A stretch of DNA of 64,000 nt from DASQFI01 sp963780895 (GTDB taxonomy: Bacteria > Acidobacteriota > Vicinamibacteria > Vicinamibacterales > SCN-69-37). Under the pieces are notes generated by a model that saw nothing but the letters and a program-made list of their open reading frames with translations, was not told the origin of the DNA and ran no database searches. This document shows, piece by piece, positions 16,614 to 26,202 of this stretch. The first letter of the stretch is position 1, and each line of letters begins with the position of its first letter. The position numbers and the translations under genes were made by a program. The stretch is taken from NCBI GenBank assembly GCA_963780895.1, contig CAWAEG010000001.1:124001-188000 (forward strand), read 5' to 3'.

Positions 16614-17651
16614 ATGAAAACGACGCAGGAATTCACTGCCGAGGAACTGGTCGCCGAGTTGAAGCGTCGCGAACGGCGCGGCCGGTCGGCCGAAGGTCCG
16701 GGCGGAGGGCGATCGATCGGGGTCACCACGCGGTTCCGCGACATGGACGATCTCAGCTCGGCCGAGCTCGCCCGCTTGGCGCAGGACCGTCAGCGTGTCA
16801 TATACGGCGTGGACAACCGCCAGGATCTGTTTCAGGTCACGAACGCGAAGGTTCGCAAGGCCGCCGATGCCGTCGTCGCGCTGGTCAAAGCCGCCGACCT
16901 CACGGCCGACGGACAGGGCGGATGGACCCTGACGACGACGTCCTACAAGGACGAGTACGAGCTCTGTTCGAGCGAAGCGTTCGCGTCGCAGCCGCTCGGA
17001 TGCTTCTGCTCGGGCTTCCTGGTGCGGCCCGACGTCATTGCCACCGCAGGACATTGCGTCAAGAGCGCTGCCAACCTCGCCGGCATGCGATTCGTGTTCG
17101 GCTTCCGAATGGTAAACGGGACGACGCCCAGGACGGCCTTTGCCGCCGACGACGTGTATGAAGGCGCCGAGATCATCGACCGGAAGCTGACGTCTGATCA
17201 GACCGACTGGGCGCTCGTCCGGCTCACGCGCGCGGTGGTCGGACGCAAGCCGGTCGGGTTTCGCGCGTCAGGGAAAGTCGGCGCGAAGCAGAAGCTCTTC
17301 GTGATCGGGCACCCGTGCGGCCTGCCCCAGAAATTTGCCGACGGCGCGACCGTGCGCGACAACACTCCACAGGCGTTCTTCGTCGCCAACCTCGATACCT
17401 ACGGCGGCAATTCTGGCTCGCCGGTCTTCAACAGCTCGAACCAGACGGTCGAGGGCATTCTCGTCCGCGGCGAGAACGACTTCGTGACGAACGGGACGTG
17501 TTTCGTGTCACTCGTCTGCCCCACCACCGGCTGCCGCGGTGAGGACGTGACGCGGGCGAGCGAATGGGCGACCAAGGTACCGAAGACGACGAAGCAGCAG
17601 CAGCAGAAGAAGAAGAAGAGCAAGCCCACACGCGCCGGGCGGCGGCGCTGA
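16614..17651 (+). CDS. V8/S1-like serine protease with polybasic tail
   Basis: 345 residues from the ATG at 16614, 2 bp after the previous stop. An N-terminal helical, charged region (~1-60) precedes a segment VIYGVDNRQDLF typical of glutamyl-endopeptidase-like proteins. The triad is His147 (IATAGHCV), Asp198 (QTDWALVRL) and Ser267 (GGNSGSPVF). Several cysteines are present (CFCS, HPCG, CFVSLVCPTTGC), suggesting disulfides. The C-terminus ends in a Gln/Lys/Arg tail (KQQQQKKKKSK) that could bind nucleic acid or membranes. No signal peptide. Its close packing with the two other proteases implies a shared pathway. Confidence 0.88.
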   Translation: MKTTQEFTAEELVAELKRRERRGRSAEGPGGGRSIGVTTRFRDMDDLSSAELARLAQDRQRVIYGVDNRQDLFQVTNAKVRKAADAVVALVKAADLTADGQGGWTLTTTSYKDEYELCSSEAFASQPLGCFCSGFLVRPDVIATAGHCVKSAANLAGMRFVFGFRMVNGTTPRTAFAADDVYEGAEIIDRKLTSDQTDWALVRLTRAVVGRKPVGFRASGKVGAKQKLFVIGHPCGLPQKFADGATVRDNTPQAFFVANLDTYGGNSGSPVFNSSNQTVEGILVRGENDFVTNGTCFVSLVCPTTGCRGEDVTRASEWATKVPKTTKQQQQKKKKSKPTRAGRRR

Positions 17652-17656
17652 CCACC

Positions 17657-18574
17657 ATGTCTACAGGCACACTCGATTTGCTGTTGACCGACCTCCGCGG
17701 CGACGCGGTGAAGGACATCACCGTCACGTTCACGCGCGTCTCCGGCGAGGCCGGTTCAGGGGGCGAGACCCAGCACGTCACGCTGGTCGGGCCCGACACG
17801 GACCTCCGCATCACCGGGATCACGTGTCGGGGAGGCCCTGGCACGATCTATCGCGTGCAAGCGACGGCCGACCACTACCGGCCGTACGCGTTTTTCCAAC
17901 TCATCCAGGAGGATCGGGTCAACACGGCGTCTGATGACGTCGAGTTCTGGGTCAGTCCAGGCGACGTCAGCGACATCCGCGCGCCGGTATTTGCCGACCT
18001 GCCGGCGCGTGTGCGCAGGATTCTCGACGACGCCGACATGCTGAGCCGGACGGTCGAAGACCAGGATTTGGTGGACCTGTCTGGAGAGGAGTTGTACCAG
18101 GCACTGGGCCCGCTGCGGAAAGCGTGTTTCCTGAATATCGTTGCGAAGGCCGGACATGGGGACACGACCGGCAACTGCGTCGCGGACATCGGCGGGCTGT
18201 TCATCTGCCGCCAGGATCGCTTCTTCGCGAAGGTCAGTTCCGATCTGCCTGAAAAGCTTCGACGGAGTCCGCTCTTCAAGTCGGCGCCCGAGACCCTGCA
18301 CGAGCCGCTGCCCGGATACCTGATGGCCGAAGGCAGCTTCAAGAGCCGCGACCCGCATGCGAATTTGCAGGTGACGTTCATGCGCTCGACCGACACGGGT
18401 GAGCTGGCCGCCGACATCGACATCGACGAGGCGTCCGGCATCGAGCACGGCTTCGAGGTCATTCGCAACGCAACGTTCCACCGCCGCACGAACCCATATG
18501 TGATTCGTGAGTTTCTGCTGAACACGGACCGCGTGCATCGAAGCCTGGATCCGGGCTACACATTCAGGTTTTAG
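17657..18574 (+). CDS. Uncharacterised protein ending the protease cassette
   Basis: 305 residues from the ATG at 17657, 5 bp after the previous stop. Residues ~1-100 look like a transthyretin/CarboxypepD-type beta-sandwich (GTLDLLLTDLRGDAVKDITV ... VQATADHYRPYAFFQLIQED). A middle helical part follows, and then a C-terminal domain with conserved-looking blocks GHGDTTGNCVADIGGLF, LPGYLMAEGSFKSRDPHANL, ADIDIDEASGIEHGFEVI and NPYVIREFL. I do not recognise the C-terminal domain. No signal peptide or membrane helix. It may be the substrate, scaffold or inhibitor of the three upstream proteases; this is inference from operon position only. Confidence 0.8.
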   Translation: MSTGTLDLLLTDLRGDAVKDITVTFTRVSGEAGSGGETQHVTLVGPDTDLRITGITCRGGPGTIYRVQATADHYRPYAFFQLIQEDRVNTASDDVEFWVSPGDVSDIRAPVFADLPARVRRILDDADMLSRTVEDQDLVDLSGEELYQALGPLRKACFLNIVAKAGHGDTTGNCVADIGGLFICRQDRFFAKVSSDLPEKLRRSPLFKSAPETLHEPLPGYLMAEGSFKSRDPHANLQVTFMRSTDTGELAADIDIDEASGIEHGFEVIRNATFHRRTNPYVIREFLLNTDRVHRSLDPGYTFRF

Positions 18575-18582
18575 CGGCGCCG

Positions 18583-19590
18583 TCAGCGTGACGGCTGATG
18601 CCCGCGCGGCCCGAAGATCCTGAACAGGTACAGCAGCGACGGCACGAGGATCAGCGCACCAGCGCCGAGGACCTGAAGCAGCATGACCTGCACGTTCGCG
18701 GGTGCGGCCGCGGCCGCGAGCGTGAGGTGCGGACGGAGGACGTACGGGTACTGCGTCAGCGCCCATCCCCACAGAATCAGCGTCACCTGCGACGCGGCTG
18801 CGATGCGCGCCCAGGCGTACCGTTCGCGGACGAGAAACACGAATGCCGCGACAGCGCTCGAACCAGTCGCGAGATGAAGAGGAACCGCCCAGGGTGACGC
18901 GATCAGGCCGTGCCGCACGTCAGGTCCGGCGAGGAGCAGCACGCTTCCCGCGAGCAAGCCCACAACTGCTCCAGAGGCCAACGCCCGAGTTCTGAATGCG
19001 GCTCGCTCTTCGGCATCGTGGGCCTCGAGCGTCAGGTAGACGGCCGCCAGATACCCGAACAGCGCCAGCGCGAAGAGACCGACCGACACTGCAAACGGTG
19101 TCAGCCACGGGCTGATGTACACGACGGTGAACGAGCCGCGGGTGTTGTCCGGGACCCGTCCTTCCGTCATCGCGCCGACGATCACCCCGAGAAACAACGG
19201 CGTCGCCGTGCTGGCGATCGCGAACACCCGGCCCCAGAAACGCACATGGCGCGGATCGTCGGGCCCGTACGCCCGGAACACGAACGCTGATCCGCGCAGA
19301 ACGATGCCCATCAGGACGAAGAGCAGCGGCACATGAAGGAACGTGCTCACCGCCGCGAACGCGCGGGGAAAACCGGTGAAGAGAATGACGATCGCGACGA
19401 TCAGCCACACGTGGTTGGCTTCCCAGACCGGGCCGATCGCGTGCGCGATCGTCGCCCGTTGTCGATCGGCGGTTCGGCCGCTCGCCAGCAGATCCCACAG
19501 GCCGCCGCCGTAGTCGGCGCCGCCGAGGAGCGCGTACGCCGTGAGCGTGCCGACGAGAGCTGCGGCGAGAAGCTCGACCGAATCGATCAC
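18583..19590 (-). CDS. cydB: Cytochrome bd ubiquinol oxidase subunit II
   Basis: 335 residues from the GTG at 19588-19590, which overlaps the cydA stop (GTGA). The N-terminus (LLGGADYGGGLWDLL) and the segment IGPVWEANHVWLIVAIVILF are subunit II signatures. About eight to nine membrane helices are predicted. With CydA it forms the quinol oxidase that reduces O2 to water without pumping protons. It is convergent with the protease cassette, 8 bp away. Confidence 0.93.
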   Translation of the reverse strand: MIDSVELLAAALVGTLTAYALLGGADYGGGLWDLLASGRTADRQRATIAHAIGPVWEANHVWLIVAIVILFTGFPRAFAAVSTFLHVPLLFVLMGIVLRGSAFVFRAYGPDDPRHVRFWGRVFAIASTATPLFLGVIVGAMTEGRVPDNTRGSFTVVYISPWLTPFAVSVGLFALALFGYLAAVYLTLEAHDAEERAAFRTRALASGAVVGLLAGSVLLLAGPDVRHGLIASPWAVPLHLATGSSAVAAFVFLVRERYAWARIAAASQVTLILWGWALTQYPYVLRPHLTLAAAAAPANVQVMLLQVLGAGALILVPSLLYLFRIFGPRGHQPSR

Positions 19591-20891
19591 GCGTCGCTCC
19601 GCTTCGGAACCGTCTCGCGAACCGTCCGCCGAATGAGCCCGATCACCACGGCCGCCAGGACGACGTAGATGATGGTGAACAGCACGAACGGCACAACGAG
19701 CCCGGGCATCGGCGTCACCGCGGCCGACGTCTTCATCACGCCTTGAATGACCCAGGGTTGCCGGCCAAGCTCGGTCACCATCCAGCCGGCCTCGAGCGCG
19801 ATGAATCCGAGGACGGTCGAAATCGCCGCGGCTCTCAGGAACAGCCGCGACTGGAAGAGGCGCTTGCGCCACCAGAGCACCGCGGCCCAGACCGCCAGCG
19901 CCGCAAGCCACGTCCCGATGCCCACCATGACTTGAAAGGCCATGTGCACCGCGGCGACGGGCGGCCAGAGCTCGCGCGGAATGTCGTTGAGCCCAATCAC
20001 GCGCGCCGCCGGATCTCCGTGCGCGAGGATGCTGAGACCGCCGGGAATCTCGATCGCGTAGCGAGTCTCGCGAGCGCCGACGTCGGGGATGCCGCCGAGC
20101 CGCAGCGGCGCGTACGTCTGCGTAGCGAACTGCCCCTCGAGCGCCGCGAGCTTCGCCGGCTGTGTGCGCGCCACGACTCTTCCGGCCCAGTCCCCCGAGA
20201 GCGGCATGAAAAAGGCCGATGGCAGTCCGACGGCGAGCGCGATCGCACAGGCGCGGCGGTGGAACAGGTTGTCCGGATCTCGAAGCAGCAGCCGGGCGTG
20301 GATGCCCGCGACGCCAACACCCACTGCCGCATACGCCGCCAGCAACATGTGCACGACCTGCGCCCCGGCCGCGGGGTTGAACATCGCCGCGATCGGATCG
20401 ACGTCGGTGACGCGCCCGTCCACCAGCCGGAATCCAGCCGGCGTGTTCATCCAGGCGTTGGCGGTCACGACGAACGCGCCGGACAACGCGCCGCCGAGGC
20501 AGACGAGCACGCCGGACAGGAGGTGAGTCCGCGGGCCGATCCGGTTCCAGCCATACAGATACAAACCGAGAAAGATCGCTTCGAGAAAGAACGCGAAGCC
20601 TTCGAGCGAAAACGGCATGCCGATGAGCGGCCCGGCGAACTCCATGAACGCCGGCCACAGCAGCCCAAGCTCGAACGAGAGGACGGTGCCGGAGACGGCG
20701 CCGACGGCGAACAGAATCGCGGTGCCCCGGGCCCACCTCCTGGCGAGATCCAGATACTCAGGCCGGCCGGTGCGGAGCCAGGCGGCTTCCGCCGCGACCA
20801 TCATCACGGGCATCGCCATGCCGATGACCGCGAAGATGATGTGGAACGCGAGCGACAGCCCCATCTGCCAGCGCGCGTAGAGCAGGTCCAT
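19587..20891 (-). CDS. cydA: Cytochrome bd ubiquinol oxidase subunit I (short Q-loop type)
   Basis: 434 residues. Heme ligands can be placed at the His in LAFHIIF (~17) and in QVVHMLLAAY, and the Met in the FEAF-type helix region. LELG, GRQPW and short quinol-loop sequences match the CIO-like, short-Q-loop class rather than the long-loop E. coli type. The total length of 434 rather than ~520 agrees with that. It supplies high-affinity O2 respiration or protection against oxidative/cyanide stress. No cydX or cydDC is seen nearby. Confidence 0.92.
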   Translation of the reverse strand: MDLLYARWQMGLSLAFHIIFAVIGMAMPVMMVAAEAAWLRTGRPEYLDLARRWARGTAILFAVGAVSGTVLSFELGLLWPAFMEFAGPLIGMPFSLEGFAFFLEAIFLGLYLYGWNRIGPRTHLLSGVLVCLGGALSGAFVVTANAWMNTPAGFRLVDGRVTDVDPIAAMFNPAAGAQVVHMLLAAYAAVGVGVAGIHARLLLRDPDNLFHRRACAIALAVGLPSAFFMPLSGDWAGRVVARTQPAKLAALEGQFATQTYAPLRLGGIPDVGARETRYAIEIPGGLSILAHGDPAARVIGLNDIPRELWPPVAAVHMAFQVMVGIGTWLAALAVWAAVLWWRKRLFQSRLFLRAAAISTVLGFIALEAGWMVTELGRQPWVIQGVMKTSAAVTPMPGLVVPFVLFTIIYVVLAAVVIGLIRRTVRETVPKRSDA

Positions 20892-21041
20892 CGGGTTAGA
20901 CCATATCCCGCCACGCGAGCTAGTGCGTTTTCCAGATCGGTGCAGCGTGCTCCCCGCCTCCCGTTCCGGAACCGGCTTCCCTCCTGCTTGGAAGCGGCCT
21001 CCTGGCGGCCACGGCCGCCATTCGTGTTTCCGTGGGACGTC

Positions 21042-23538
21042 TTACTCGGATCGGATCGCGCGAATCGGATCGACAGCTGCGGCCCGGCGCGCGGATGGCA
21101 ACCCGGCGACGAGGGCCACGACCATCGCGACCGCCGCGGCGAGGCTGTACGCCAGCGGCTCCACGCCACCCAGGTCGTACCAGGTCTCCGGCGCGTTGGC
21201 GAAGCGAACGAGCAGGATGGCGAGTCCGAGTCCGCCCACGATTCCCGGCACGACGACCTTCACGGCGTCGCGGAGCACGGTGCCGAGGACGCGCGAGCGC
21301 GTGGCGCCGAGCGCCATTCGCACCCCGATCTCACGGGTGCGCGTCGCGACCATGAGACCGACGACGCCGTAGACACCCAGCGCTGCCAGCGTCAGGGCGA
21401 CGCTCGCGCAGACCACCGCCATGATCGAGTGGAGTGGTCAGATCGATCATGCTGCGGCGCATCAGTCGATCGCCCGTCGTGAGGCTGGCGGGATTGAATT
21501 CCGGATCCACGTCGGCCAGCGCGGTCTTGAACGCCGACGCCATCGACGTCACCGGCGCGTCGGCAACCGACGATCGCGCAATGAGAATCACGCGAGGCGT
21601 CGGGTGCTGCGCCAGCGGCACGAACAGCTGCGGCCGCTCCGTTCCCATCTGTGACGTGACGACATCCGCGGTCACACCCACGATCGTCAGGACCTGACCC
21701 GTTTCGCCCTCGAGCGCCAGCGTGAGGCGCTGGCCCAGCGGCTCGGCGCCCGGAAAGAGCCGCAGCGCCAGCGGTTCGGAGAGGACGACCACAGGCTCGG
21801 CGCCGGGCCGATCGTCGCGCGTGATGCCGCGGCCGCGCAGCACCCGGATGCCCATCGTCTGGAAATAGTGCTCGTCGGCCCGTGTCGTGTGCGCGCGGAC
21901 GGTCGCCGAGTCCCCCTGCCGGCTGACTTGAACGATGCGGTACCGGAAATCGAGCGGCACGCCGTTGGCGATGGCGACGGACCCTACGCCGGCTGTCCGC
22001 GCGAGGTTCTCACGAACCGTCCGGAGCAAGGCCGGCGCGTCCTTCTCGGCGTGCCCATTCAGAGAAAGATCCAGCGACGAGAGGAACAGGCCTTTCGTCT
22101 CGAATCCGACTTCAGCCGCCGCGGTCGTGCGGACCTGATGGAGCTTCACGCCGCCCATCACGAGGAACGGCACCGCAATGCCCGCTTGAATCGCGGCCGT
22201 CAGGCGATGGACGCGCCCGACGCGGCGTCCGCCGCCGCCGCCGGCGTCGTCTTTGAGCGCCGAGATGAGTCCGGGACGGCTGAACCGGATGGCCGGCACC
22301 AATCCGAACACCAGGCTCGTGACGAAGCAGAGTCCGACACACGCCGCGTACGTCCAGACATCCGGAACGAACAAGTCGAGATCCGGATGCCACCAGTCGA
22401 ACCACCACGTCAGCAGCGCGGGCACGCCGAAGAGCACGGCGACCGCGAGCGTGCCACCGACCAGCGCGAGGACGACCGCCTCCGACAGGAGGTACTGCAT
22501 CAGACGGCCGCGGCTGGCACCGATGGCCTGGCGCAGTGCGAGCTCGCGCTCGCGGATGGCGCTGCGCACCGTCACCATGCCCGAGATGTTCAGGCAGACG
22601 ATGAGGAGGACGACACCTGAAATGCCGAAGAACATCGACTGCGCCACGAGAGCGTCTCCACGCGCGAGGGCACCCATCGGGTGATACGGCTCGACCGATC
22701 CCCTCTTGAACTCGTTGGTCTTGGGATGCTGAGCGGCGACACCAGCCATGATGGAATCCACGGCCGCGCTCGCCTGAGCGAGGCTGGTACCGGGCGACAG
22801 GCGGCCGATGACGCGGACCCACTCGACCTCGCGATTGAGCCGAAGGTTGTCCGGACCCTGCAGGCGCGGGTGGTGGTCCAATGGAAGCCAGAGCTGGACG
22901 TCTGGCGAGCCTTCAGGGCTGAGGTGGCCCCGGAACATCTCCGGCGTGATGCCGACCACCACGTGCGCGTTGCGGTTGACGGTGATCGTGCTGCCGATGA
23001 TGTTCGGATCGGCGCCCAGGCGATCCTGCCAGAACCGATGCCCGACGATGACGACCGGCTCGGCCCGCGCCGACTGGGATGAATCGAAACCGGATCCGCG
23101 CGGCAGCGCGGCGCCCACCGTCGTGAAGTAATTGGGCGAGACGTACATGGCGGCGACGCGCGTCATGCTGTCGAGATCGCGCGATTTGAACCGCACGTCC
23201 CCGAAGGTCCAACCCGTCACCGTGATGCCGGTCTGCGCGTCACGCACGTCGGCGAAGTCCGCGTACGACCAGGTCTCAATCCCCGGAGCGCCGGTCTGAG
23301 CGCGAAGCGGGCCGAGCGGCGTGACGAGCAGCTCGACGAAGCCGCGGGTGTCGACGCCCGGCGGCGTGCCAACAATCGCCCGCACGAGCGTCAGGATCGC
23401 GATGACCGTCGCCATGCCGATGCCGAGTGACGCCACGCAGACGAACGTGAACGCGCGCGCCTTCGACAGCGAGCGGACGGCATGGATCAGATCGCGGCCG
23501 AAACCGCCGAATGGGTGACGAGGACTGTCGGTGGCCAC
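21042..23538 (-). pseudogene. ADOP-family permease, +1 frameshift near the 3' end
   Basis: The GTG at 23536-23538 follows ggaggcagatt, a good ribosome site; an upstream ATG lies inside the neighbouring palindrome. The main frame runs from ATDSPRHPFGGFGRDLIHAV through both periplasmic domains to RRSMIDLTTPLD. The last three helices continue in another frame as MAVVCASVALTLAALGVYGV to DPIRAIRSE. The switch occurs near 21420-21430, and the whole span is one base longer than a multiple of three. A single insertion (real or an assembly error) explains it. It is the third gene of a minus-strand ADOP series. Confidence 0.85.
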
Positions 23539-23559
23539 AATCTGCCTCCTTCGCCGTCG

Positions 23560-23664
23560 GGGGACGGGACTTTTTTCCACAGGTTTCCACAGGAAGGTGC
23601 CAGACCTCGAGCTCGATGTCTGGCACCTCTCCTGTGGAAACCTGTGGAAAAAAGTCCCGTCCCC
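23560..23664. repeat. 105-bp nested perfect palindrome, copy 1
   Basis: Outer arms 23560-23593 and 23631-23664 are 34-bp perfect inverted repeats that start ggggacgggacttttttcc. Inner arms ggtgccagac (23596-23605) and gtctggcacc (23618-23627) extend the hairpin around a tcgagctcga core. The right end touches the stop codon of the ADOP at 23664 and the left end lies 21 bp from the start of the next ADOP. Copy 2 is at 26099-26202. Confidence 0.92.
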
Positions 23665-26072
23665 TACTCCGGCCGCAGCACCTTTGCCGGGTCCAACCGG
23701 GAAGCCCGAAATGCCGGAATGGTCGTCGCCAGGAGCGCGATGGCCAGGACGACCATGGTCGCGCCGCCCAGGATCATCGGATCCGACGCATTGACCTGAT
23801 ACAGGCTGCTCGAGACGACCCGCCCCGCGGCGTACGCCACCGTGACGCCGATCGCGGTTCCGATGAGTGCGAGCGTGCGGCCCTGTGTGAGCATCAGGAG
23901 GAACACGCTGCCGGGTGTCGCGCCGAGCGCCAGCCGCGTCGCCACTTCGTGGCTCCGTTGCGACGCCGCGTAGCCGATGACGCCATAGATCCCGACCGCG
24001 GCAAGGGCGACCGCAGCCGCTCCGAAGAGCAACATCAACGTCATGCCCAGCTCCTGACGGCGGAGCGTCGACGCGACCAGATCCGAGACCAGTTCGAACT
24101 CGACCGCGATCTGTGGATCGGTTTTCCGGACCTCCTCGCGGACCGCCCCCTGCAACGTCGCCGGATCCGCGACGGAAGTGGCAAGGACGACAGCGAGTCG
24201 CCTGAATGGGAACTGCGCATGAGCGGTGTAGAACGCGGGCTCGGCGGCCGTGCCGATCGCCTTCTGACGGATGTCTTCGACGACACCAATGATCGTCGCT
24301 TCGTTGCGCGGATCGATCGCCGGATATCCGGAGGCGAATTGCGCGCCAATGGGATCGCGGTTCGCGAGATAGCGTCGGACGAACGTGCGATTCACGACAG
24401 CACCGACCGCGCCGCCCTGCCGATCGGACGAATTGAAGTCACGGCCGGAGATGATCTTGCTGCCCATCGCGTCGAAGAACCCCGGCGTCACGACGCGCTG
24501 GCGCGAACCCATCGGGTTCTTCGGATCCATCACCTCGCCGCGCAGTTGGATGAACAGCGACGCTTCCAGGTTCCCGCGCAGCGGGAAGCTCGACGTGCCG
24601 CCGGCCGCCGTAGCGCCGGGCAGGGTCCGCAGCCGTGCCATCAAGTCGCTCATCGTCGCGATCGCCACGGCATTGTCGCGGTACTTCGGCCCCTGCATCG
24701 AGATGTCGAACAGCAGCCGGCGGTCCGGGACGAAGCCGGGATCGATCGCCCGCAATCTCGCGAACCCGGCAATGAGCCAGCCGGCCCCGGCGACGAGCGT
24801 GATCGCCAGCGCGATCTCGGCGATGGTCATCACGTTCAGCCAGCGCGTGGTGCCCGGGCCCCCGGCGGCGGATCGGCTGCTCTCGTTCATCAGCGTCTTC
24901 ACGTCCGTGCGCGCGAGCCGGAGCGCCGGTGCGAACCCGACGAGCAGGCCGCTCACGACGAGCGCGACGAGCGCGAACAGCAACACGGATCCGTCGAACG
25001 GCACCGATTCGAGCCGCGGCAGCTTCGCCGCGCCAATCCTCAGCAGCAGCCGGACGCCGGCGTACGCGACGACGAGACCGAGGAGCGCGCCGGCCGTCGC
25101 CAGCACGATCGACTCGGTCAGCAACTGCCGGACGATTCGCCGCCGGCTCGCGCCGAGCGCGACCCGAACCGCCATTTCCCTCGCCCGCGCCGCGCCCCGC
25201 GCAAGCAGCAGATTCGTGACGTTGACGCAGGCGAGCATCAGCAGTAGCCCGGTCGCGGAGAGCACGACGATGAGGATCGGTTTCAGATCGCCCACGATCG
25301 ACTCCACCAGCGGGCTGACGACGTACACCCTGGACATGGCGGAGGCGGGAAAGTCGCGGGCGAGCCCGGCCATGACGGACGCCATCTCGCCGCGGGCGCG
25401 CTCGATGGTCGTGCCTGGCTTCAGCCGCATGAAGCCCTCGAGACCGTGACCGACGCCCTGAGGATCGAGCCGCTGGTTGAACCAGAAGTTCGCGCCGTGC
25501 GGCGTGTCGAAATCACGCGGCGCCACTCCGGCGATGCTCGTGCTGAGCTCGGCGAAGCGGATTGGTTTACCGACGATTTGCGGATCGCTGTTGTAGAAGT
25601 CGCGCCAGATGCCGTACGAAATCACGACGACCGGCGGGCCCTCGGCCGCAAACTGCTCGGGCGTGAAGCCCCCGAGGGTCATCGGGAGGCTGAAGAGCTC
25701 GAAGAATCCCTCACTGACCGCGAACACGCGCGTGCGCAACGGGGTGCCGTCGTCGCGCAGCAGCGTCACGTCCTGCGGCTGCAGCGCGACCGCGCGGGCA
25801 ATCGAGAGATTCGGGTCGTTCAGCCGGAAGATTTCGCTGGACGCGACCAGCCCTGTCGTCACCCGCCCATCGGTGAGGGCAGTCCGGATGGCATACAGAT
25901 CGTCCGGGTTCGGATACGGCAGCGGCCGGAGCAGAACCGCGTTGACGGTGCTGAAGAGCGCGGTCGTCGCACCGATGCCCAGCGCCAGCGTGCCGACCGC
26001 GGCGAGCGGGAACGCCGGGGTCTTCCGGAGGTTGCGGAGGGCGAAGCGAAGGTCCTGGAACAGGGTTCCCAT
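23664..26072 (-). CDS. ADOP-family FtsX/MacB-like permease (short N-terminus)
   Basis: 802 residues from the ATG at 26072 (GTLFQDLRFALRNLRKTPAF); an ATG at 26093 would add seven residues and neither has a clear ribosome site. There is no N-terminal cytoplasmic extension, so it starts straight into helix 1. It has two periplasmic MacB-like domains and two FtsX blocks (ACVNVTNLLLARGAARARE; ASQRSHEVATRLALGATPG), ending DPAKVLRPE. The frame stays open upstream through the palindrome into the broken neighbour, but that apparent 1122-residue fusion is an artefact. The gene is bracketed by the two 105-bp palindromes. Confidence 0.9.
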   Translation of the reverse strand: MGTLFQDLRFALRNLRKTPAFPLAAVGTLALGIGATTALFSTVNAVLLRPLPYPNPDDLYAIRTALTDGRVTTGLVASSEIFRLNDPNLSIARAVALQPQDVTLLRDDGTPLRTRVFAVSEGFFELFSLPMTLGGFTPEQFAAEGPPVVVISYGIWRDFYNSDPQIVGKPIRFAELSTSIAGVAPRDFDTPHGANFWFNQRLDPQGVGHGLEGFMRLKPGTTIERARGEMASVMAGLARDFPASAMSRVYVVSPLVESIVGDLKPILIVVLSATGLLLMLACVNVTNLLLARGAARAREMAVRVALGASRRRIVRQLLTESIVLATAGALLGLVVAYAGVRLLLRIGAAKLPRLESVPFDGSVLLFALVALVVSGLLVGFAPALRLARTDVKTLMNESSRSAAGGPGTTRWLNVMTIAEIALAITLVAGAGWLIAGFARLRAIDPGFVPDRRLLFDISMQGPKYRDNAVAIATMSDLMARLRTLPGATAAGGTSSFPLRGNLEASLFIQLRGEVMDPKNPMGSRQRVVTPGFFDAMGSKIISGRDFNSSDRQGGAVGAVVNRTFVRRYLANRDPIGAQFASGYPAIDPRNEATIIGVVEDIRQKAIGTAAEPAFYTAHAQFPFRRLAVVLATSVADPATLQGAVREEVRKTDPQIAVEFELVSDLVASTLRRQELGMTLMLLFGAAAVALAAVGIYGVIGYAASQRSHEVATRLALGATPGSVFLLMLTQGRTLALIGTAIGVTVAYAAGRVVSSSLYQVNASDPMILGGATMVVLAIALLATTIPAFRASRLDPAKVLRPE

Positions 26073-26098
26073 GGCTTGATTAGACGCAATCATGGGAA

Positions 26099-26202
26099 GG
26101 GGACGGGACTTTTTTCCACAGGTTTCCACAGAGAGGTGCCAGACGTCAGGCTCGAGGTCTGGCACCTTCCTGTGGAAACCTGTGGAAAAAAGTCCCGTCC
26201 CC
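26099..26202. repeat. 104-bp nested perfect palindrome, copy 2
   Basis: Outer arms 26099-26131 and 26170-26202 are 33-bp perfect inverted repeats with the same sequence as copy 1. Inner arms ggtgccagac (26135-26144) and gtctggcacc (26157-26166) are also the same, but the loop differs. The right end abuts the stop codon (26203-26205) of the broken ADOP. Confidence 0.92.

Noticed and set aside
19743..21482. Long plus-strand ORF of 579 codons opposite cydA
   Set aside because: Composition is Arg/His/Glu-rich without domains, and the opposite strand encodes a clear CydA; it is a high-GC antisense shadow.
23511..25247. Plus-strand ORF of 578 codons opposite an ADOP
   Set aside because: Antisense shadow of the permease at 23664-26072, with low-complexity Arg/Asp content.
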